64,000 bases of DNA from Thermoanaerobacter kivui (GTDB lineage Bacteria; Bacillota; Thermoanaerobacteria; Thermoanaerobacterales; Thermoanaerobacteraceae), in the NCBI RefSeq assembly GCF_000763575.1, contig NZ_CP009170.1, positions 2,133,501 to 2,197,500 on the forward strand, read 5' to 3'. Both the position numbers and the translations under genes were made by a program. The notes below the pieces were generated by a model. The model saw nothing but the letters and a program-made list of their open reading frames with translations, did no database searches and had not been told where the DNA came from. Below, one piece after another: positions 33,511 to 42,073 of this stretch. Each line of letters opens with the position of its first letter. Position 1 is the first letter of the stretch.

Positions 33511-34794
33511 TTATTCTATTTCCAAAACAGAAGTAAATTTTTCTACAAAAGGTATGCCCGAGGCTGTCGGCAAAAGAACGGAAGTTACCATGACCTCATT
33601 TACAGGGACAAACACATACTTGTCTTCTCTTTTCTCCCCATATCCATGAAAGTCATGGATTATGTATGAAATATCTTTTTCTTTTCCAATATAAATCATA
33701 GTGTGTCCCGGCATGTATACCAAAGCCCCTGGCTTTACATTGTCAAATACTTTTATCCTCTCCTCAATTGACATGCCCTCAGTAAATTTATAGGATTTAC
33801 CTGCACTCATTTCTTGTTCATCAGCATTCCTGGGAAGTCTAATACCAAATGTTTTAAAAACATACATTACATAACTGGAACAATCTCTTCCTTCAAAGCT
33901 ATCTCCCCAACCGTATCTATCCCCTACAAGTTTAAAAGCCTGCTTCAAAATGTTTTCTCTTGTATAGGGAAGATATCCAACATTTACATCTTCTTTCTTT
34001 GAAATTAGAGCATATCTAAACTCAAGATTCCTTTCTTCATTTCTAATAGGCAGTTTTATAAGATAATGTCCAATAACTGATTGATTGCCAACTTGATGTA
34101 AAACATTTCCTTCTTCTAGATATATTTTCGTCCCCATTGTAAATTCCAATTTAGAAACATTTTTGTCAAAGGGATTGCTTTGAGTCTTTATATAGTTTCC
34201 TGTGACCAATAAAAAACTTAGTGAGTTTATATAGTCAAATAACTCTTTTTTGTTTTTCGCAACTGCAATATCTTCAGCTTTAATCCATCCACTGTAATTA
34301 TACATTTGCACAAAATACCACTTCTTATCTTTACTTTTATGTAAAATAACTAAAGGTTCAAAAGCTTGACATCCCGTCTCTTGAAACCTGTCAAATTCAA
34401 TATCTCCCTGCTTGTCAAAAACAGCTTCCTCCGTGGGAAAACTTCTAATAGAAGTATTTCGAATTGCTATACCGTATTTAACTGGATTTACATCTTCAAT
34501 TTTTTCTAAATTTGTATTTTCTATTACATCGTCATAAAAGTCTTCTTCTATGAGGTTGCCGTACCTATTGTACATAGGCTTTTTGGGTATCTCATAACTT
34601 TTGGTTAACTTAATAAGCTCATCTTTTTTTAAACTCTCTTTATATGTCTCAATGTCACATACCATACCTACCTTATTTATTATCTTTCTGTTAAAGTTTT
34701 CAATCTCTTGTGGTGTCATAATAACTTTGTCGGCATTGTCTATTTTCCTAATCCAATATTCTGGACTTAACATATCTTCAATAACCTCAAACAT
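33511..34794 (-). CDS. NlpC/P60 (C40) peptidase with SH3-like domains
   Basis: 427 residues. The C-terminal NlpC/P60 domain (from about 295) has the catalytic Cys in GRDCSSYVMYVFKTFGIRLP, the His in MPGHTMIYIG and a further His in YIIHDFHGYG. The central part (residues 105-290) holds two bacterial SH3-like modules (SIRSFPTEEAVFDK, KWYFVQMYNYSGWIKAEDI). This is the layout of gamma-D-glutamyl-L-diamino acid endopeptidases that recycle or remodel cell wall. There is no signal peptide, so it probably acts on muropeptides in the cytoplasm. Confidence 0.88.
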   Translation of the reverse strand: MFEVIEDMLSPEYWIRKIDNADKVIMTPQEIENFNRKIINKVGMVCDIETYKESLKKDELIKLTKSYEIPKKPMYNRYGNLIEEDFYDDVIENTNLEKIEDVNPVKYGIAIRNTSIRSFPTEEAVFDKQGDIEFDRFQETGCQAFEPLVILHKSKDKKWYFVQMYNYSGWIKAEDIAVAKNKKELFDYINSLSFLLVTGNYIKTQSNPFDKNVSKLEFTMGTKIYLEEGNVLHQVGNQSVIGHYLIKLPIRNEERNLEFRYALISKKEDVNVGYLPYTRENILKQAFKLVGDRYGWGDSFEGRDCSSYVMYVFKTFGIRLPRNADEQEMSAGKSYKFTEGMSIEERIKVFDNVKPGALVYMPGHTMIYIGKEKDISYIIHDFHGYGEKREDKYVFVPVNEVMVTSVLLPTASGIPFVEKFTSVLEIE

Positions 34795-34923
34795 ACAAAC
34801 TCTCCTCTCATATATGCAAATTTATACACGCCTATTATAGAAAAATTTTAAAAAAATGAAACTAAAAGCGAAGTTTTTCGTCTATACTATAGAGATATGT
34901 TTTTAAAAGGGGCGGTATACTAA

Positions 34924-35028
34924 ATGGAGAAAAAATTTTATTTAGTCATCATTTTAATACTAAGTCTGATATGTCTTCTTCTTGGAATAACAATATTTTT
35001 AACTGCTTTTCATCATGGTATTACATAA
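34924..35028 (+). CDS. 34-residue membrane peptide
   Basis: ATG at 34924 lies downstream of AAAAGGGGCGG. The peptide (MEKKFYLVIILILSLICLLL, then GITIFLTAFHHGIT) is one hydrophobic helix with a basic start. A strong hairpin terminator follows at once. It is divergent from the NlpC/P60 gene. It has its own ribosome binding site and terminator, which favours a real gene. Function unknown. Confidence 0.55.
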   Translation: MEKKFYLVIILILSLICLLLGITIFLTAFHHGIT

Positions 35029-35070
35029 AAAGGAGAAGGAGCGAAATGTAAAACTCCTTCTCCTTTTTCG
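35028..35070 (+). terminator. Bidirectional terminator
   Basis: AAAAGGAGAAGGAG pairs with CTCCTTCTCCTTTTT; it can end the 34-residue gene and the aldo/keto reductase gene. Confidence 0.88.
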
Positions 35071-36204
35071 TTATGCTCTTTCAAAATAATCTGCAACTTC
35101 TTTAAGATAATCAATTATTGTAAGATGTTGTGGACATACACTCTCACAGGTACCACATTCAATGCAGGAACTCGCTTTTGCATCTCCCAAGTTTTCGTAA
35201 TCCCTGCGGTTAGCTTCATAGGTGTTATACATATGAGCTTCGTTGTAAAGTTCAAAGTTCCTTGGTATATTTACACCATTTGGACAAGGCATGCAGTAGT
35301 TACACCCTGTACAGGCAATTGGTGAAAGCTCTTTGTATTTGTTTCTAACTTTACTCACAATCTCAAGTTCTTCTTTTGTTAAGGTATTTATTCCTGACCT
35401 TTTTGCGCTTTCAATATTTTCTTTTAGTTGCTCAAACGTGCTCATGCCACTTAACACAACCGAAACCTCCGGCTGATTCCATAACCATTGAAGTGCCCAC
35501 TCTGCAGGGGTACGCTTAACCTTTGCAGTATCCCAAATGTCTTGCACTGCTTTTGGAGGGTTGGCAAGCCTTCCTCCTCTTATAGGCTCCATTATTACAA
35601 CACCTAAGCCTTTTGAAGCAGCATATTTTAATCCCTTCTCTCCAGCCTGCACATCTATGTCCATATAGTTGTACTGTATTTGACAGAAATCCCATTTGTC
35701 ATAATAATCTACAATCTCTTGGAATACAGGATACTCATCATGGAAGGAAAACCCTATGTATCTTATCTTCCCTTCTTGTTTTTTCTTTTCAGCCCAGCTT
35801 AAAGCATCAACTTTTTTCATGTTCTCCCATTTATTTTTATCTAAAGCATGTAAAAGATAAAAATCTATGTGGTCTGTCTGAAGTTTTTTAAGCTGTTCAT
35901 TTAAATATTTGTCCATATCTTCTTTCTCGTTGATTAGCCAGGTGGGAAGTTTCGTAGCAAGAAAAGTTTTTTCTCTGTAGCCGTCTTTTAAAGCTTTACC
36001 TGCAACTATTTCGCTGTTACCTCCATGATACGGCCATGCTGTATCAATATAATTCACGCCATTGTCAATGGCATACCTTATCATCTTTATCGCTTCAGCC
36101 TCATCTATTTTATTGTTGTCATTATCAATTACAGGAAGCCTCATTAAACCAAATCCTAAAGCAGATACTGGTACATTTAGTTTGCCAAATTGTCTGTATT
36201 GCAT
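35071..36204 (-). CDS. Aldo/keto reductase with C-terminal 4Fe-4S domain
   Basis: 377 residues. The aldo/keto reductase barrel has the N-terminal strand (RQFGKLNVPVSALGFGLMRL), catalytic Asp/Tyr region (YIDTAWPYHGGNSE), Lys (LATKLP) and His (DFYLLHALD). The last 90 residues carry two cysteine clusters, CTGCNYCMPCPNGVNIP and CIECGTCESVCPQ, for iron-sulfur clusters. This subfamily is common in anaerobes; the substrate is unknown. ATG at 36204 follows GGGAGAGGGTG. Confidence 0.92.
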   Translation of the reverse strand: MQYRQFGKLNVPVSALGFGLMRLPVIDNDNNKIDEAEAIKMIRYAIDNGVNYIDTAWPYHGGNSEIVAGKALKDGYREKTFLATKLPTWLINEKEDMDKYLNEQLKKLQTDHIDFYLLHALDKNKWENMKKVDALSWAEKKKQEGKIRYIGFSFHDEYPVFQEIVDYYDKWDFCQIQYNYMDIDVQAGEKGLKYAASKGLGVVIMEPIRGGRLANPPKAVQDIWDTAKVKRTPAEWALQWLWNQPEVSVVLSGMSTFEQLKENIESAKRSGINTLTKEELEIVSKVRNKYKELSPIACTGCNYCMPCPNGVNIPRNFELYNEAHMYNTYEANRRDYENLGDAKASSCIECGTCESVCPQHLTIIDYLKEVADYFERA

Positions 36205-36334
36205 AGCACCCTCTCCCATTTATAAAGTGTTTTAATTTATTATATCACACATGCCTCCACAAACAAAAATGCGTTTTCATTGTCATAATGCTAATTACCA
36301 TTTTATCGTAACACATATTTTATTGACAAATTTA

Positions 36335-36357
36335 TAAAAGGGCCAAAAAGCCCTTTT
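36335..36357 (-). terminator. Terminator of the TIM-barrel protein gene
   Basis: AAAAGGGC, TTTTT loop, GCCCTTTT hairpin on the minus strand next to the stop codon. Confidence 0.7.
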
Positions 36358-36359
36358 AG

Positions 36360-37034
36360 TTATTCCCTTTCTTTTCTGTATTTGTCCATTATCTCTGAGA
36401 AAATCTCTGCATTTGTAGGAGGAGTATAGGATATAGCATTAGCGCCTGCTTCTATCGTCTTTAAAATGGTTTCCTCAGTAGGACCTCCTGTTGCAATAAT
36501 GGGTATGTCGGGACAAATATCTTTTACACGTTTTACTAAATCAGGTGTCTTTTGTGCACCAGATATGTTAAGTATTGTAGCGCCAGCTTCTACTCTCCCT
36601 TTTATGTCCTCTTTCTCCGACACTATAGTTACAACAATAGGTATATCTATTGTCGCTCTAATTTTTTTGATTATATCATTGGCAGTAGGAGCATTTACAA
36701 CAACTCCCATTGCTCCAGAAAATTCCGCGTCAAGAGCCAAGTTAACAACTCTCTTTCCTTGTGTAAGTCCTCCACCCACCCCGCAAAATACCGGTATATC
36801 CGCTGCCATCATAAGAGCGTGAGTAATAACTGGCTGAGGAGTAAACGGATATACTGCTAAAACAGCATGAGCATTAGTATTTCTAATCAAAGCAATATCT
36901 GTTGTAAAAACAAGGGATTTTATTAATTTACCATAGACCTTTATTCCCGAAGCTTTTTGATGAATAACTTCAGGAACTAAAACCATTTTTTGCCTTAAAG
37001 GTGAAGTTATCTCGGGAACAAAATTATCAGGCAT
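36360..37034 (-). CDS. TIM-barrel protein, phosphate-binding type
   Basis: 224 residues. It has the repeated strand-helix pattern of a beta/alpha barrel, ending in a phosphate-binding-like segment (IPIIATGGPTEETILKTIEA and AGANAISYTPPT). The glycine-rich CGVGGGLTQGKR loop and VVVNAPTANDIIKKI are also notable. Similar proteins in Firmicutes are annotated only as hydrolases. NanE- or TrpC-like enzymes are possible relatives. The gene is monocistronic and I cannot assign a reaction. Confidence 0.65.
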   Translation of the reverse strand: MPDNFVPEITSPLRQKMVLVPEVIHQKASGIKVYGKLIKSLVFTTDIALIRNTNAHAVLAVYPFTPQPVITHALMMAADIPVFCGVGGGLTQGKRVVNLALDAEFSGAMGVVVNAPTANDIIKKIRATIDIPIVVTIVSEKEDIKGRVEAGATILNISGAQKTPDLVKRVKDICPDIPIIATGGPTEETILKTIEAGANAISYTPPTNAEIFSEIMDKYRKERE

Positions 37035-37103
37035 TTTATCACCATCTTTTGCTCTTATTTTATAAAAATATTATACCAATAATTGTTTATAAATCAATAC
37101 CTT

Positions 37104-37211
37104 TTAAGAATTAATTCCATATTTTTCAAAGATCCACTTCTTACCGTATAAAGTCCATACAAAGCAAGAAAACACTATTAAAATTATTTTATAGCTACAT
37201 GCCTTCCACAT
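37104..37211 (-). CDS. Possible 35-residue membrane peptide overlapping the MFS gene end
   Basis: A frame starting at ATG 37211 inside the last codons of the MFS gene reads MWKACSYKIILIVFSCFVWT and LYGKKWIFEKYGINS. One hydrophobic helix is flanked by basic residues. Coupled translation with the transporter is possible. The ribosome binding site is poorly spaced, so this is uncertain. Confidence 0.3.
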   Translation of the reverse strand: MWKACSYKIILIVFSCFVWTLYGKKWIFEKYGINS

Positions 37212-38463
37212 CCTTTTGAATTTCTTCTTCAAAAGAAAATTTGTCGTCAGTTAACCTATGAGCAAAAATAGGTTTAATAAACATCACAAAATACAAAAGG
37301 CTTGCAAGAAGTATTATAAAAGTAATTAAAAAAGGAAATGTATAATTTTTACTTTCTAATATATAGCCAGCTAAATAGCTGGCTATTGCTGATCCTACGC
37401 TTCTTAAAAGAGACCTCATGCCGGCAAAGAAATCCCGTTTTTCTTCAGTTACTACAGACATTGTTTGACTCTCTATCATGTTATTTAAAAGAGTAAAACT
37501 TCCACTTCTCAACAAAAACACAGGGGAAAACACAACTACCGGAACATTAAAAGCTAATATAAGTGCAAACAATAAATTCATCCCATATACATAGTAATAA
37601 GCTTTAATGGTTCCAAATTTATTTATTATCCATGGCATTATCATAGAAGCAAAAAACAAAATTAGCCCATTTATTGTAAGCAAATAGGAGACATATTCAT
37701 CGCTCCAACCCATCCGAAATTTCACAATCACGTTTTGGAAAGGAATTATCGTAGAAAAAGCCATACCCGCCAAAAAAAGATAAAAAATAATTAAAAGAAT
37801 TTTTTTATCAAAAACTTGGTAAATTCTAATATTTGACAATAACAACTTACTCTTACCTTTATCAAAACTATTGTTTACGCATGGCAACAAAATCCCTCTT
37901 AATAAAGCCGCCACTAAAATTAATACGGCTGATATATACACAGAACTTTGATATTTTGTATTACCATATGGAAACCAATTGGGTATAAAGCCTCCCAAAA
38001 GCGTACCTACTCCACTAAATAGAGTAAAAACAGCAAATAAAAGGCTATAACTTACAGTTTCCAATTCATTTGTCTCAGCATATGAAAATAAAAGCTGTAT
38101 TTCTGTTGTAATCAAAAAGGAAATTCCTATAAATTGTATAATCTGTGCCAAATAAAAAACTCCTATAGATTCCCCTAATCCAAAAAGCCCATATCCTATC
38201 CCTGTAAGAGTTATTCCTGATATAAAAATTCGTTTTCTCCCAATATAATTAGCAAAAAAACCTGCTGGAATAGCAGCTGCCCCCATCACTAAAGTTCCTA
38301 CAGAATTAAGAGCTCCTATTTGTTCAGGAGAAACGTTTAAAGCAAGCAAATGCAAATTTAATACTAAACCAAAAATCCCCATTCCTATACCCAATAAGGC
38401 TTCAGTTGCTATAAAACGTTTTACTTCTTTGGGCAAAAATTTAACCTGGGCGATGAACGACAT
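37195..38463 (-). CDS. Major facilitator superfamily transporter
   Basis: 422 residues with 12 predicted transmembrane helices and the MFS loop 2-3 motif (GFFANYIGRKRIFISG). A central cytoplasmic loop near residues 195-215 divides the two halves. The short soluble C-terminus is acidic. A good GGAGAA precedes the ATG. No neighbouring gene hints at the substrate; drug or sugar export are options. Confidence 0.85.
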   Translation of the reverse strand: MSFIAQVKFLPKEVKRFIATEALLGIGMGIFGLVLNLHLLALNVSPEQIGALNSVGTLVMGAAAIPAGFFANYIGRKRIFISGITLTGIGYGLFGLGESIGVFYLAQIIQFIGISFLITTEIQLLFSYAETNELETVSYSLLFAVFTLFSGVGTLLGGFIPNWFPYGNTKYQSSVYISAVLILVAALLRGILLPCVNNSFDKGKSKLLLSNIRIYQVFDKKILLIIFYLFLAGMAFSTIIPFQNVIVKFRMGWSDEYVSYLLTINGLILFFASMIMPWIINKFGTIKAYYYVYGMNLLFALILAFNVPVVVFSPVFLLRSGSFTLLNNMIESQTMSVVTEEKRDFFAGMRSLLRSVGSAIASYLAGYILESKNYTFPFLITFIILLASLLYFVMFIKPIFAHRLTDDKFSFEEEIQKDVEGM

Positions 38464-38496
38464 ATCTGTTCTCCTTTCCTCCCGTATATATCCTCC

Positions 38497-38524
38497 AAAA
38501 AAGCCGCTTTAAAAGGCGGCTTTA
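38497..38524 (+). terminator. Hairpin between the MFS gene and a decayed small gene
   Basis: AAAGCCGC pairs with GCGGCTTT around TTTAAAAG. On the minus strand it terminates the decayed gene at 38566-38716. Confidence 0.65.
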
Positions 38525-38565
38525 GAAATACTCAAAAGTTATCCATGTCTTCTTAAAAAAGGTAT

Positions 38566-38716
38566 TTCACAAAGTCATTGATTCCAAAGGAAAGCAAAAC
38601 AGACAAACCAATTACTACCATTACCGTTGTTAACTTCAACTTTTAAATTGCGAATTACTTCATCAACACTCATTTTATGTAAAGCACTTTTTTACTTCAA
38701 CACTTTTGTCTTCCAT
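38566..38716 (-). pseudogene. Decayed small membrane protein gene
   Basis: An excellent ribosome binding site (AAGGTGAT) precedes ATG at about 38716. The frame MEDKSVEVKKCFT stops early, but the other two frames continue with MSVDEVIRNLKVEV and then VVIGLSVLLSFGINDFVKYL up to a stop near 38566. Together these would be a roughly 55-residue protein with one C-terminal membrane helix, broken by two frameshifts. Upstream is a TATAAT-like element and downstream a terminator. From 38720 to 38865 nothing else is seen. Confidence 0.45.
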
Positions 38717-38876
38717 AAAATATCACCTTTTTACTTTTTCTTTCATTTTCATTATACTCCTAATAACTGCAAATTGCAATCAGTCAAATTCTCTATTGCG
38801 GGAAAAGTAAAGAGCAATTTGAGTGCCTTTTCCTTGTCTTTTGAGAAAATCCCCAAAATTAAGTCTGCAGACAAAG

Positions 38877-38905
38877 CAGACAAAGGGGACGGTTCCTCTC
38901 ATCTG
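38877..38905. repeat. REP-like hairpin, left flank of the RAYT gene
   Basis: CAGACAAAGGGGACGG then TTCCTCTCATCTG; preceded by a second partial CAGACAAAG. Together with 39764-39792 it frames the REP-associated transposase gene. Confidence 0.8.
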
Positions 38906-38945
38906 ATCTTTTAAATTTAATCAGCCTATATAGTCAAGCTTTGCC

Positions 38946-39737
38946 TTATTCTTTCAAAATCTTATGTATACTATACCTACTCACCCCAGCAATATAAGCA
39001 ATATCTCTAATTGAAAGTCCGGTTTTTTCTCTGTATTTTTTTATTAAGTCATGCCATTCTTTACGTTTTTTAATTTCCAGATTTTCTATATCTTTAATCC
39101 CAAATTCCATCGCCATTTCTTTAAATAACTCTTTGGCTTCTTCCGTACTCATTTTTTCTTCTTCAATGTCGATAAAAACTTCAGTGCCTTCTGTCTGCTC
39201 CATATATTTCTTAAACTGTTCTATAGCTTTCTTTTTATCATCAGAGAAAATACCTAAAATCAAGTCTGTATCTACAATTTGACACATTTCATCATTATCG
39301 CTAAGATAACAGCTATAACTGCTCCACTTATAATCAGAAACTTTTTTCACTAGTCCCGCTTTTACCGGATTTTGATGAATGTATCTTACTAATGCTATAA
39401 CGTAACTCTCATCTTCAACTGGCTCACTTCTAAACCTATCCTGAAATAAATGCCCTGTCCTATCGTATTTTTTATTAAAATAAGAAGCATAAGTTCCTGC
39501 AATCCTCTTAATAGAACCTGATAAATCTTCATTGCCTTCCTTGATCATCAAATGAACATGGTTACTCATTAGACAAAAAGCAGTTAAATAAAACTTCCCG
39601 TCTAGCTTTTTCTCTGCCAATATTTCTATAAAGCGCTTTTTATCATCATCATTGTTAAATATATTTTTCTTTTCATTTCCCCGCAACATCACATGATAAT
39701 ATCCACTCTTGCTTTTAACTCTTGACTTTCTAGGCAT
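38946..39737 (-). CDS. REP-associated tyrosine transposase (RAYT, Y1 HUH family)
   Basis: 263 residues. The Y1/IS200-like domain starts GYYHVMLRGNEKKNIF, carries the HUH metal motif in FCLMSNHVHLMIKE, and continues with GTYASYFNKKYDRTGHLFQD and YIHQNPVKAGLV, as in RAYTs. A C-terminal helix-turn-helix (GLSIRDIAYIAGVSRYSIHK) is extra, as in Firmicute RAYTs. It is flanked on both sides by REP hairpins in opposite orientation, the typical setting. It is the likely source of the dozen REP copies in this window. Confidence 0.92.
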   Translation of the reverse strand: MPRKSRVKSKSGYYHVMLRGNEKKNIFNNDDDKKRFIEILAEKKLDGKFYLTAFCLMSNHVHLMIKEGNEDLSGSIKRIAGTYASYFNKKYDRTGHLFQDRFRSEPVEDESYVIALVRYIHQNPVKAGLVKKVSDYKWSSYSCYLSDNDEMCQIVDTDLILGIFSDDKKKAIEQFKKYMEQTEGTEVFIDIEEEKMSTEEAKELFKEMAMEFGIKDIENLEIKKRKEWHDLIKKYREKTGLSIRDIAYIAGVSRYSIHKILKE

Positions 39738-39763
39738 TTATATCCACTCCCAAAATAATAATT

Positions 39764-39792
39764 CAGACAAAAGGAACCGTCCCCCTTGTCTG
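39764..39792. repeat. REP-like hairpin, right flank of the RAYT gene
   Basis: CAGACAAAAGGAACCGTCCC then CCTTGTCTG, the inverted orientation relative to 38877-38905. Confidence 0.85.
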
Positions 39793-39807
39793 ATTATAAC
39801 ATATAAA

Positions 39808-40947
39808 TTAGATAAAATCTCCCATTTTTTCAGAAGTTTTAATTTTATATATTCCTAACAGGATAAAGGTTAATGCAAAAGCCAACAGTATGATTATATT
39901 CATATAAACATCGCTTAAACTACCACCCATTTGAATTTTTTCTATAGCGTCTATTGCCCATTTCTGTGGTATAAAATCAGAAAGCTTTTGAAATGATTTT
40001 GGCATTAAATATAATGGCCAGAAAGCTCCCCCTAACATACAAGTAGGTGTAATAATTAAAGTAGACAAGGTATTAGAATAACTTGTAGAGGGTGAAAAAG
40101 CAACTATCATTGAACTTAAACCAATAGATGTTATTCCAAAAGAAACCAGTACTAAAAAAACATCAAATGTCGCTTTTGTGAAGCCTAAGTTTAATATAAA
40201 GGTAATCAACGCAAGTATAAAAGCTATTTGAAAAACTGTCAAAATTAAATTTACAAAGAAATTGCTCACTAAATAAGTTCTTGGCTTTAAAGGAGAAGCA
40301 AAAATTCTGTAAAAAGTTTTATCTCTCTTCTCCACAAGTACAAAATTAGAAATATTAAAAGTGCTAAACATCAAAAACATTATAAAAAATCCTAAACTTC
40401 TTGTTGTTGCCACTGCCATCTTCCCTATATCTTCAACAATATATGTTTTCAAGCTAAAAGGACTGTTCTTATAAAGGTCGTACATCTTATAAAAATTTTC
40501 TTTATTTCCTTCAGATGCCTTGCTTAAATTGTAAAGAACATTTATCTTGCGGTCAAGATAACTTTTCAAAAATAAGCTGGTTTCTTCCCCTTTTATTGAT
40601 ACAATCTCTACATCCTTTGGATTTCCCTTCAAAATTTCTTCTTCAAATCTTTGAGGAATCACTATAGCGCTGTCAACTTCTCCTTTCGATACTTTATCAT
40701 TTATCTCATTTTCTTTCAGAAAAACAACCTTGAATTTATCCGTTTTTTCCAATGAATTAATTAAATCTGTTGAAATCTGACTTTTATCTCTATTTACAAC
40801 ACCTATTCTAAGTTGCCCGCTGCCACCATAGGTAAAAAGCAAAAAGAAAAGTGGAATTATAATACCAGAAATCAATAAAATAATATTCCCTTTCCTTCTA
40901 AAAAACAACTTTACTGTATTCTTCATAACCAAAAATAGCTCTCTCAC
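39808..40947 (-). CDS. ABC-2 type permease, second subunit
   Basis: 379 residues: one N-terminal helix (IILLISGIIIPLFFLLFTYG), a large extracytoplasmic domain (residues 40-165), and five C-terminal helices including GGAFWPLYLMPKSFQKLSDF, typical of ABC2_membrane_3 permeases. It directly follows a related permease gene (no gap), and the ATPase gene heads the operon. This three-gene layout is like the linearmycin-resistance LnrLMN or YhfE-type exporters. Confidence 0.88.
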   Translation of the reverse strand: MRELFLVMKNTVKLFFRRKGNIILLISGIIIPLFFLLFTYGGSGQLRIGVVNRDKSQISTDLINSLEKTDKFKVVFLKENEINDKVSKGEVDSAIVIPQRFEEEILKGNPKDVEIVSIKGEETSLFLKSYLDRKINVLYNLSKASEGNKENFYKMYDLYKNSPFSLKTYIVEDIGKMAVATTRSLGFFIMFLMFSTFNISNFVLVEKRDKTFYRIFASPLKPRTYLVSNFFVNLILTVFQIAFILALITFILNLGFTKATFDVFLVLVSFGITSIGLSSMIVAFSPSTSYSNTLSTLIITPTCMLGGAFWPLYLMPKSFQKLSDFIPQKWAIDAIEKIQMGGSLSDVYMNIIILLAFALTFILLGIYKIKTSEKMGDFI

Positions 40948-42063
40948 TTAAAAAGCCTCCCTTCTGAATAAGTAAGCTGACAACACTATGAAAAAAGCTG
41001 CAGGAATTAAATTTACCATGAGGGCTGTAGGTACATATTGATAATTGCCTCCCAATATCACATTAAATATGGCTGTATTTGTCCATGTAATTGGAGAAAA
41101 ATTTGAAAGTTTCTCAATAAATTGACTTCCCATTTCTTTTACAGGAATATAAGAACCACCTAAGAAGGCTATAAAAGGAATTATACCGTTTAGTAAACCT
41201 TGTGCCATTGCTCCATTTTTTATAATAAACCCCAAACTCACTCCCAAGCCCACCACAAAAATTATCTCACTAATTATAATCACAAAAACTGTTACAATAT
41301 CCTTTCCCCAATTAGCTCCGAAGATGTATTTGCTAAAAAGAACAATAATCAAGGCCTGTATAAAAACAGAAAAAGTTACCCCTAACACCTTCCCCATAAA
41401 TATTTCATATTTCTTAATAGGAGAAGCTAATATTCTGCGCCCTGTCTTTTTTGTCCTTTCCATATCTATTGAAAATACACCACTCATAGCACCGTATAAA
41501 ATTATTAAAGTAAGCATTGTAACAGAATAATAATCGAATGATGTTTGTTTAACTTTTCTGTCAATAGAGGTTATTTTTATAAATTCTCTATTTAAATTTA
41601 TATCGCCGCTATTTTTAAGAAAGGCAGGATTTTGTGAAGCTATAGCTGTCATTCCTTTAAAAGTATCAGCAAAAGAGTCAATCATACTTGCTGCAATCTC
41701 CGTTTTTATATCTCCATGTGCATTCTTATAAAAAGTTATATCTTTACCTTTTAAAAAAACATAACCATCGTATTTGCGTTTTTCTATTTCACTTATTCCT
41801 TTGTTGACATCTTTTATTTCTACAAATTTTACTCCCATTTTATCAGTTTCTTTAATGAAAATATCAAAACCCTGTGAAAGTATTGTATCTCCTTCATCTG
41901 TATATATAACTTTTATATCCCCTAATTTTATATCTGATGTTGACGAAAACGCAAAACCTAAAATTCCAATAAGAACTATTGGCAATAGTATCATGAGTGC
42001 CATTACTTGCTTGTCATAAAGGATTTCTTTTATTTCTTTGAGCATTATGGTAAAGATTCTCAT
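40948..42063 (-). CDS. ABC-2 type permease, first subunit
   Basis: 371 residues with the same architecture as its downstream neighbour: an N-terminal helix (VMALMILLPIVLIGILGFAF), an extracytoplasmic domain (residues 45-175) and five helices, with the conserved GGSYIPVKEMGSQFIEKLSN segment. It lies 10 bp after the ATPase gene, so one ATPase probably serves both permeases as a heterodimer. The substrate is unknown; amphipathic antimicrobials are typical for this type. Confidence 0.88.
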   Translation of the reverse strand: MRIFTIMLKEIKEILYDKQVMALMILLPIVLIGILGFAFSSTSDIKLGDIKVIYTDEGDTILSQGFDIFIKETDKMGVKFVEIKDVNKGISEIEKRKYDGYVFLKGKDITFYKNAHGDIKTEIAASMIDSFADTFKGMTAIASQNPAFLKNSGDINLNREFIKITSIDRKVKQTSFDYYSVTMLTLIILYGAMSGVFSIDMERTKKTGRRILASPIKKYEIFMGKVLGVTFSVFIQALIIVLFSKYIFGANWGKDIVTVFVIIISEIIFVVGLGVSLGFIIKNGAMAQGLLNGIIPFIAFLGGSYIPVKEMGSQFIEKLSNFSPITWTNTAIFNVILGGNYQYVPTALMVNLIPAAFFIVLSAYLFRREAF

Positions 42064-42073
42064 ATTCTCACCT

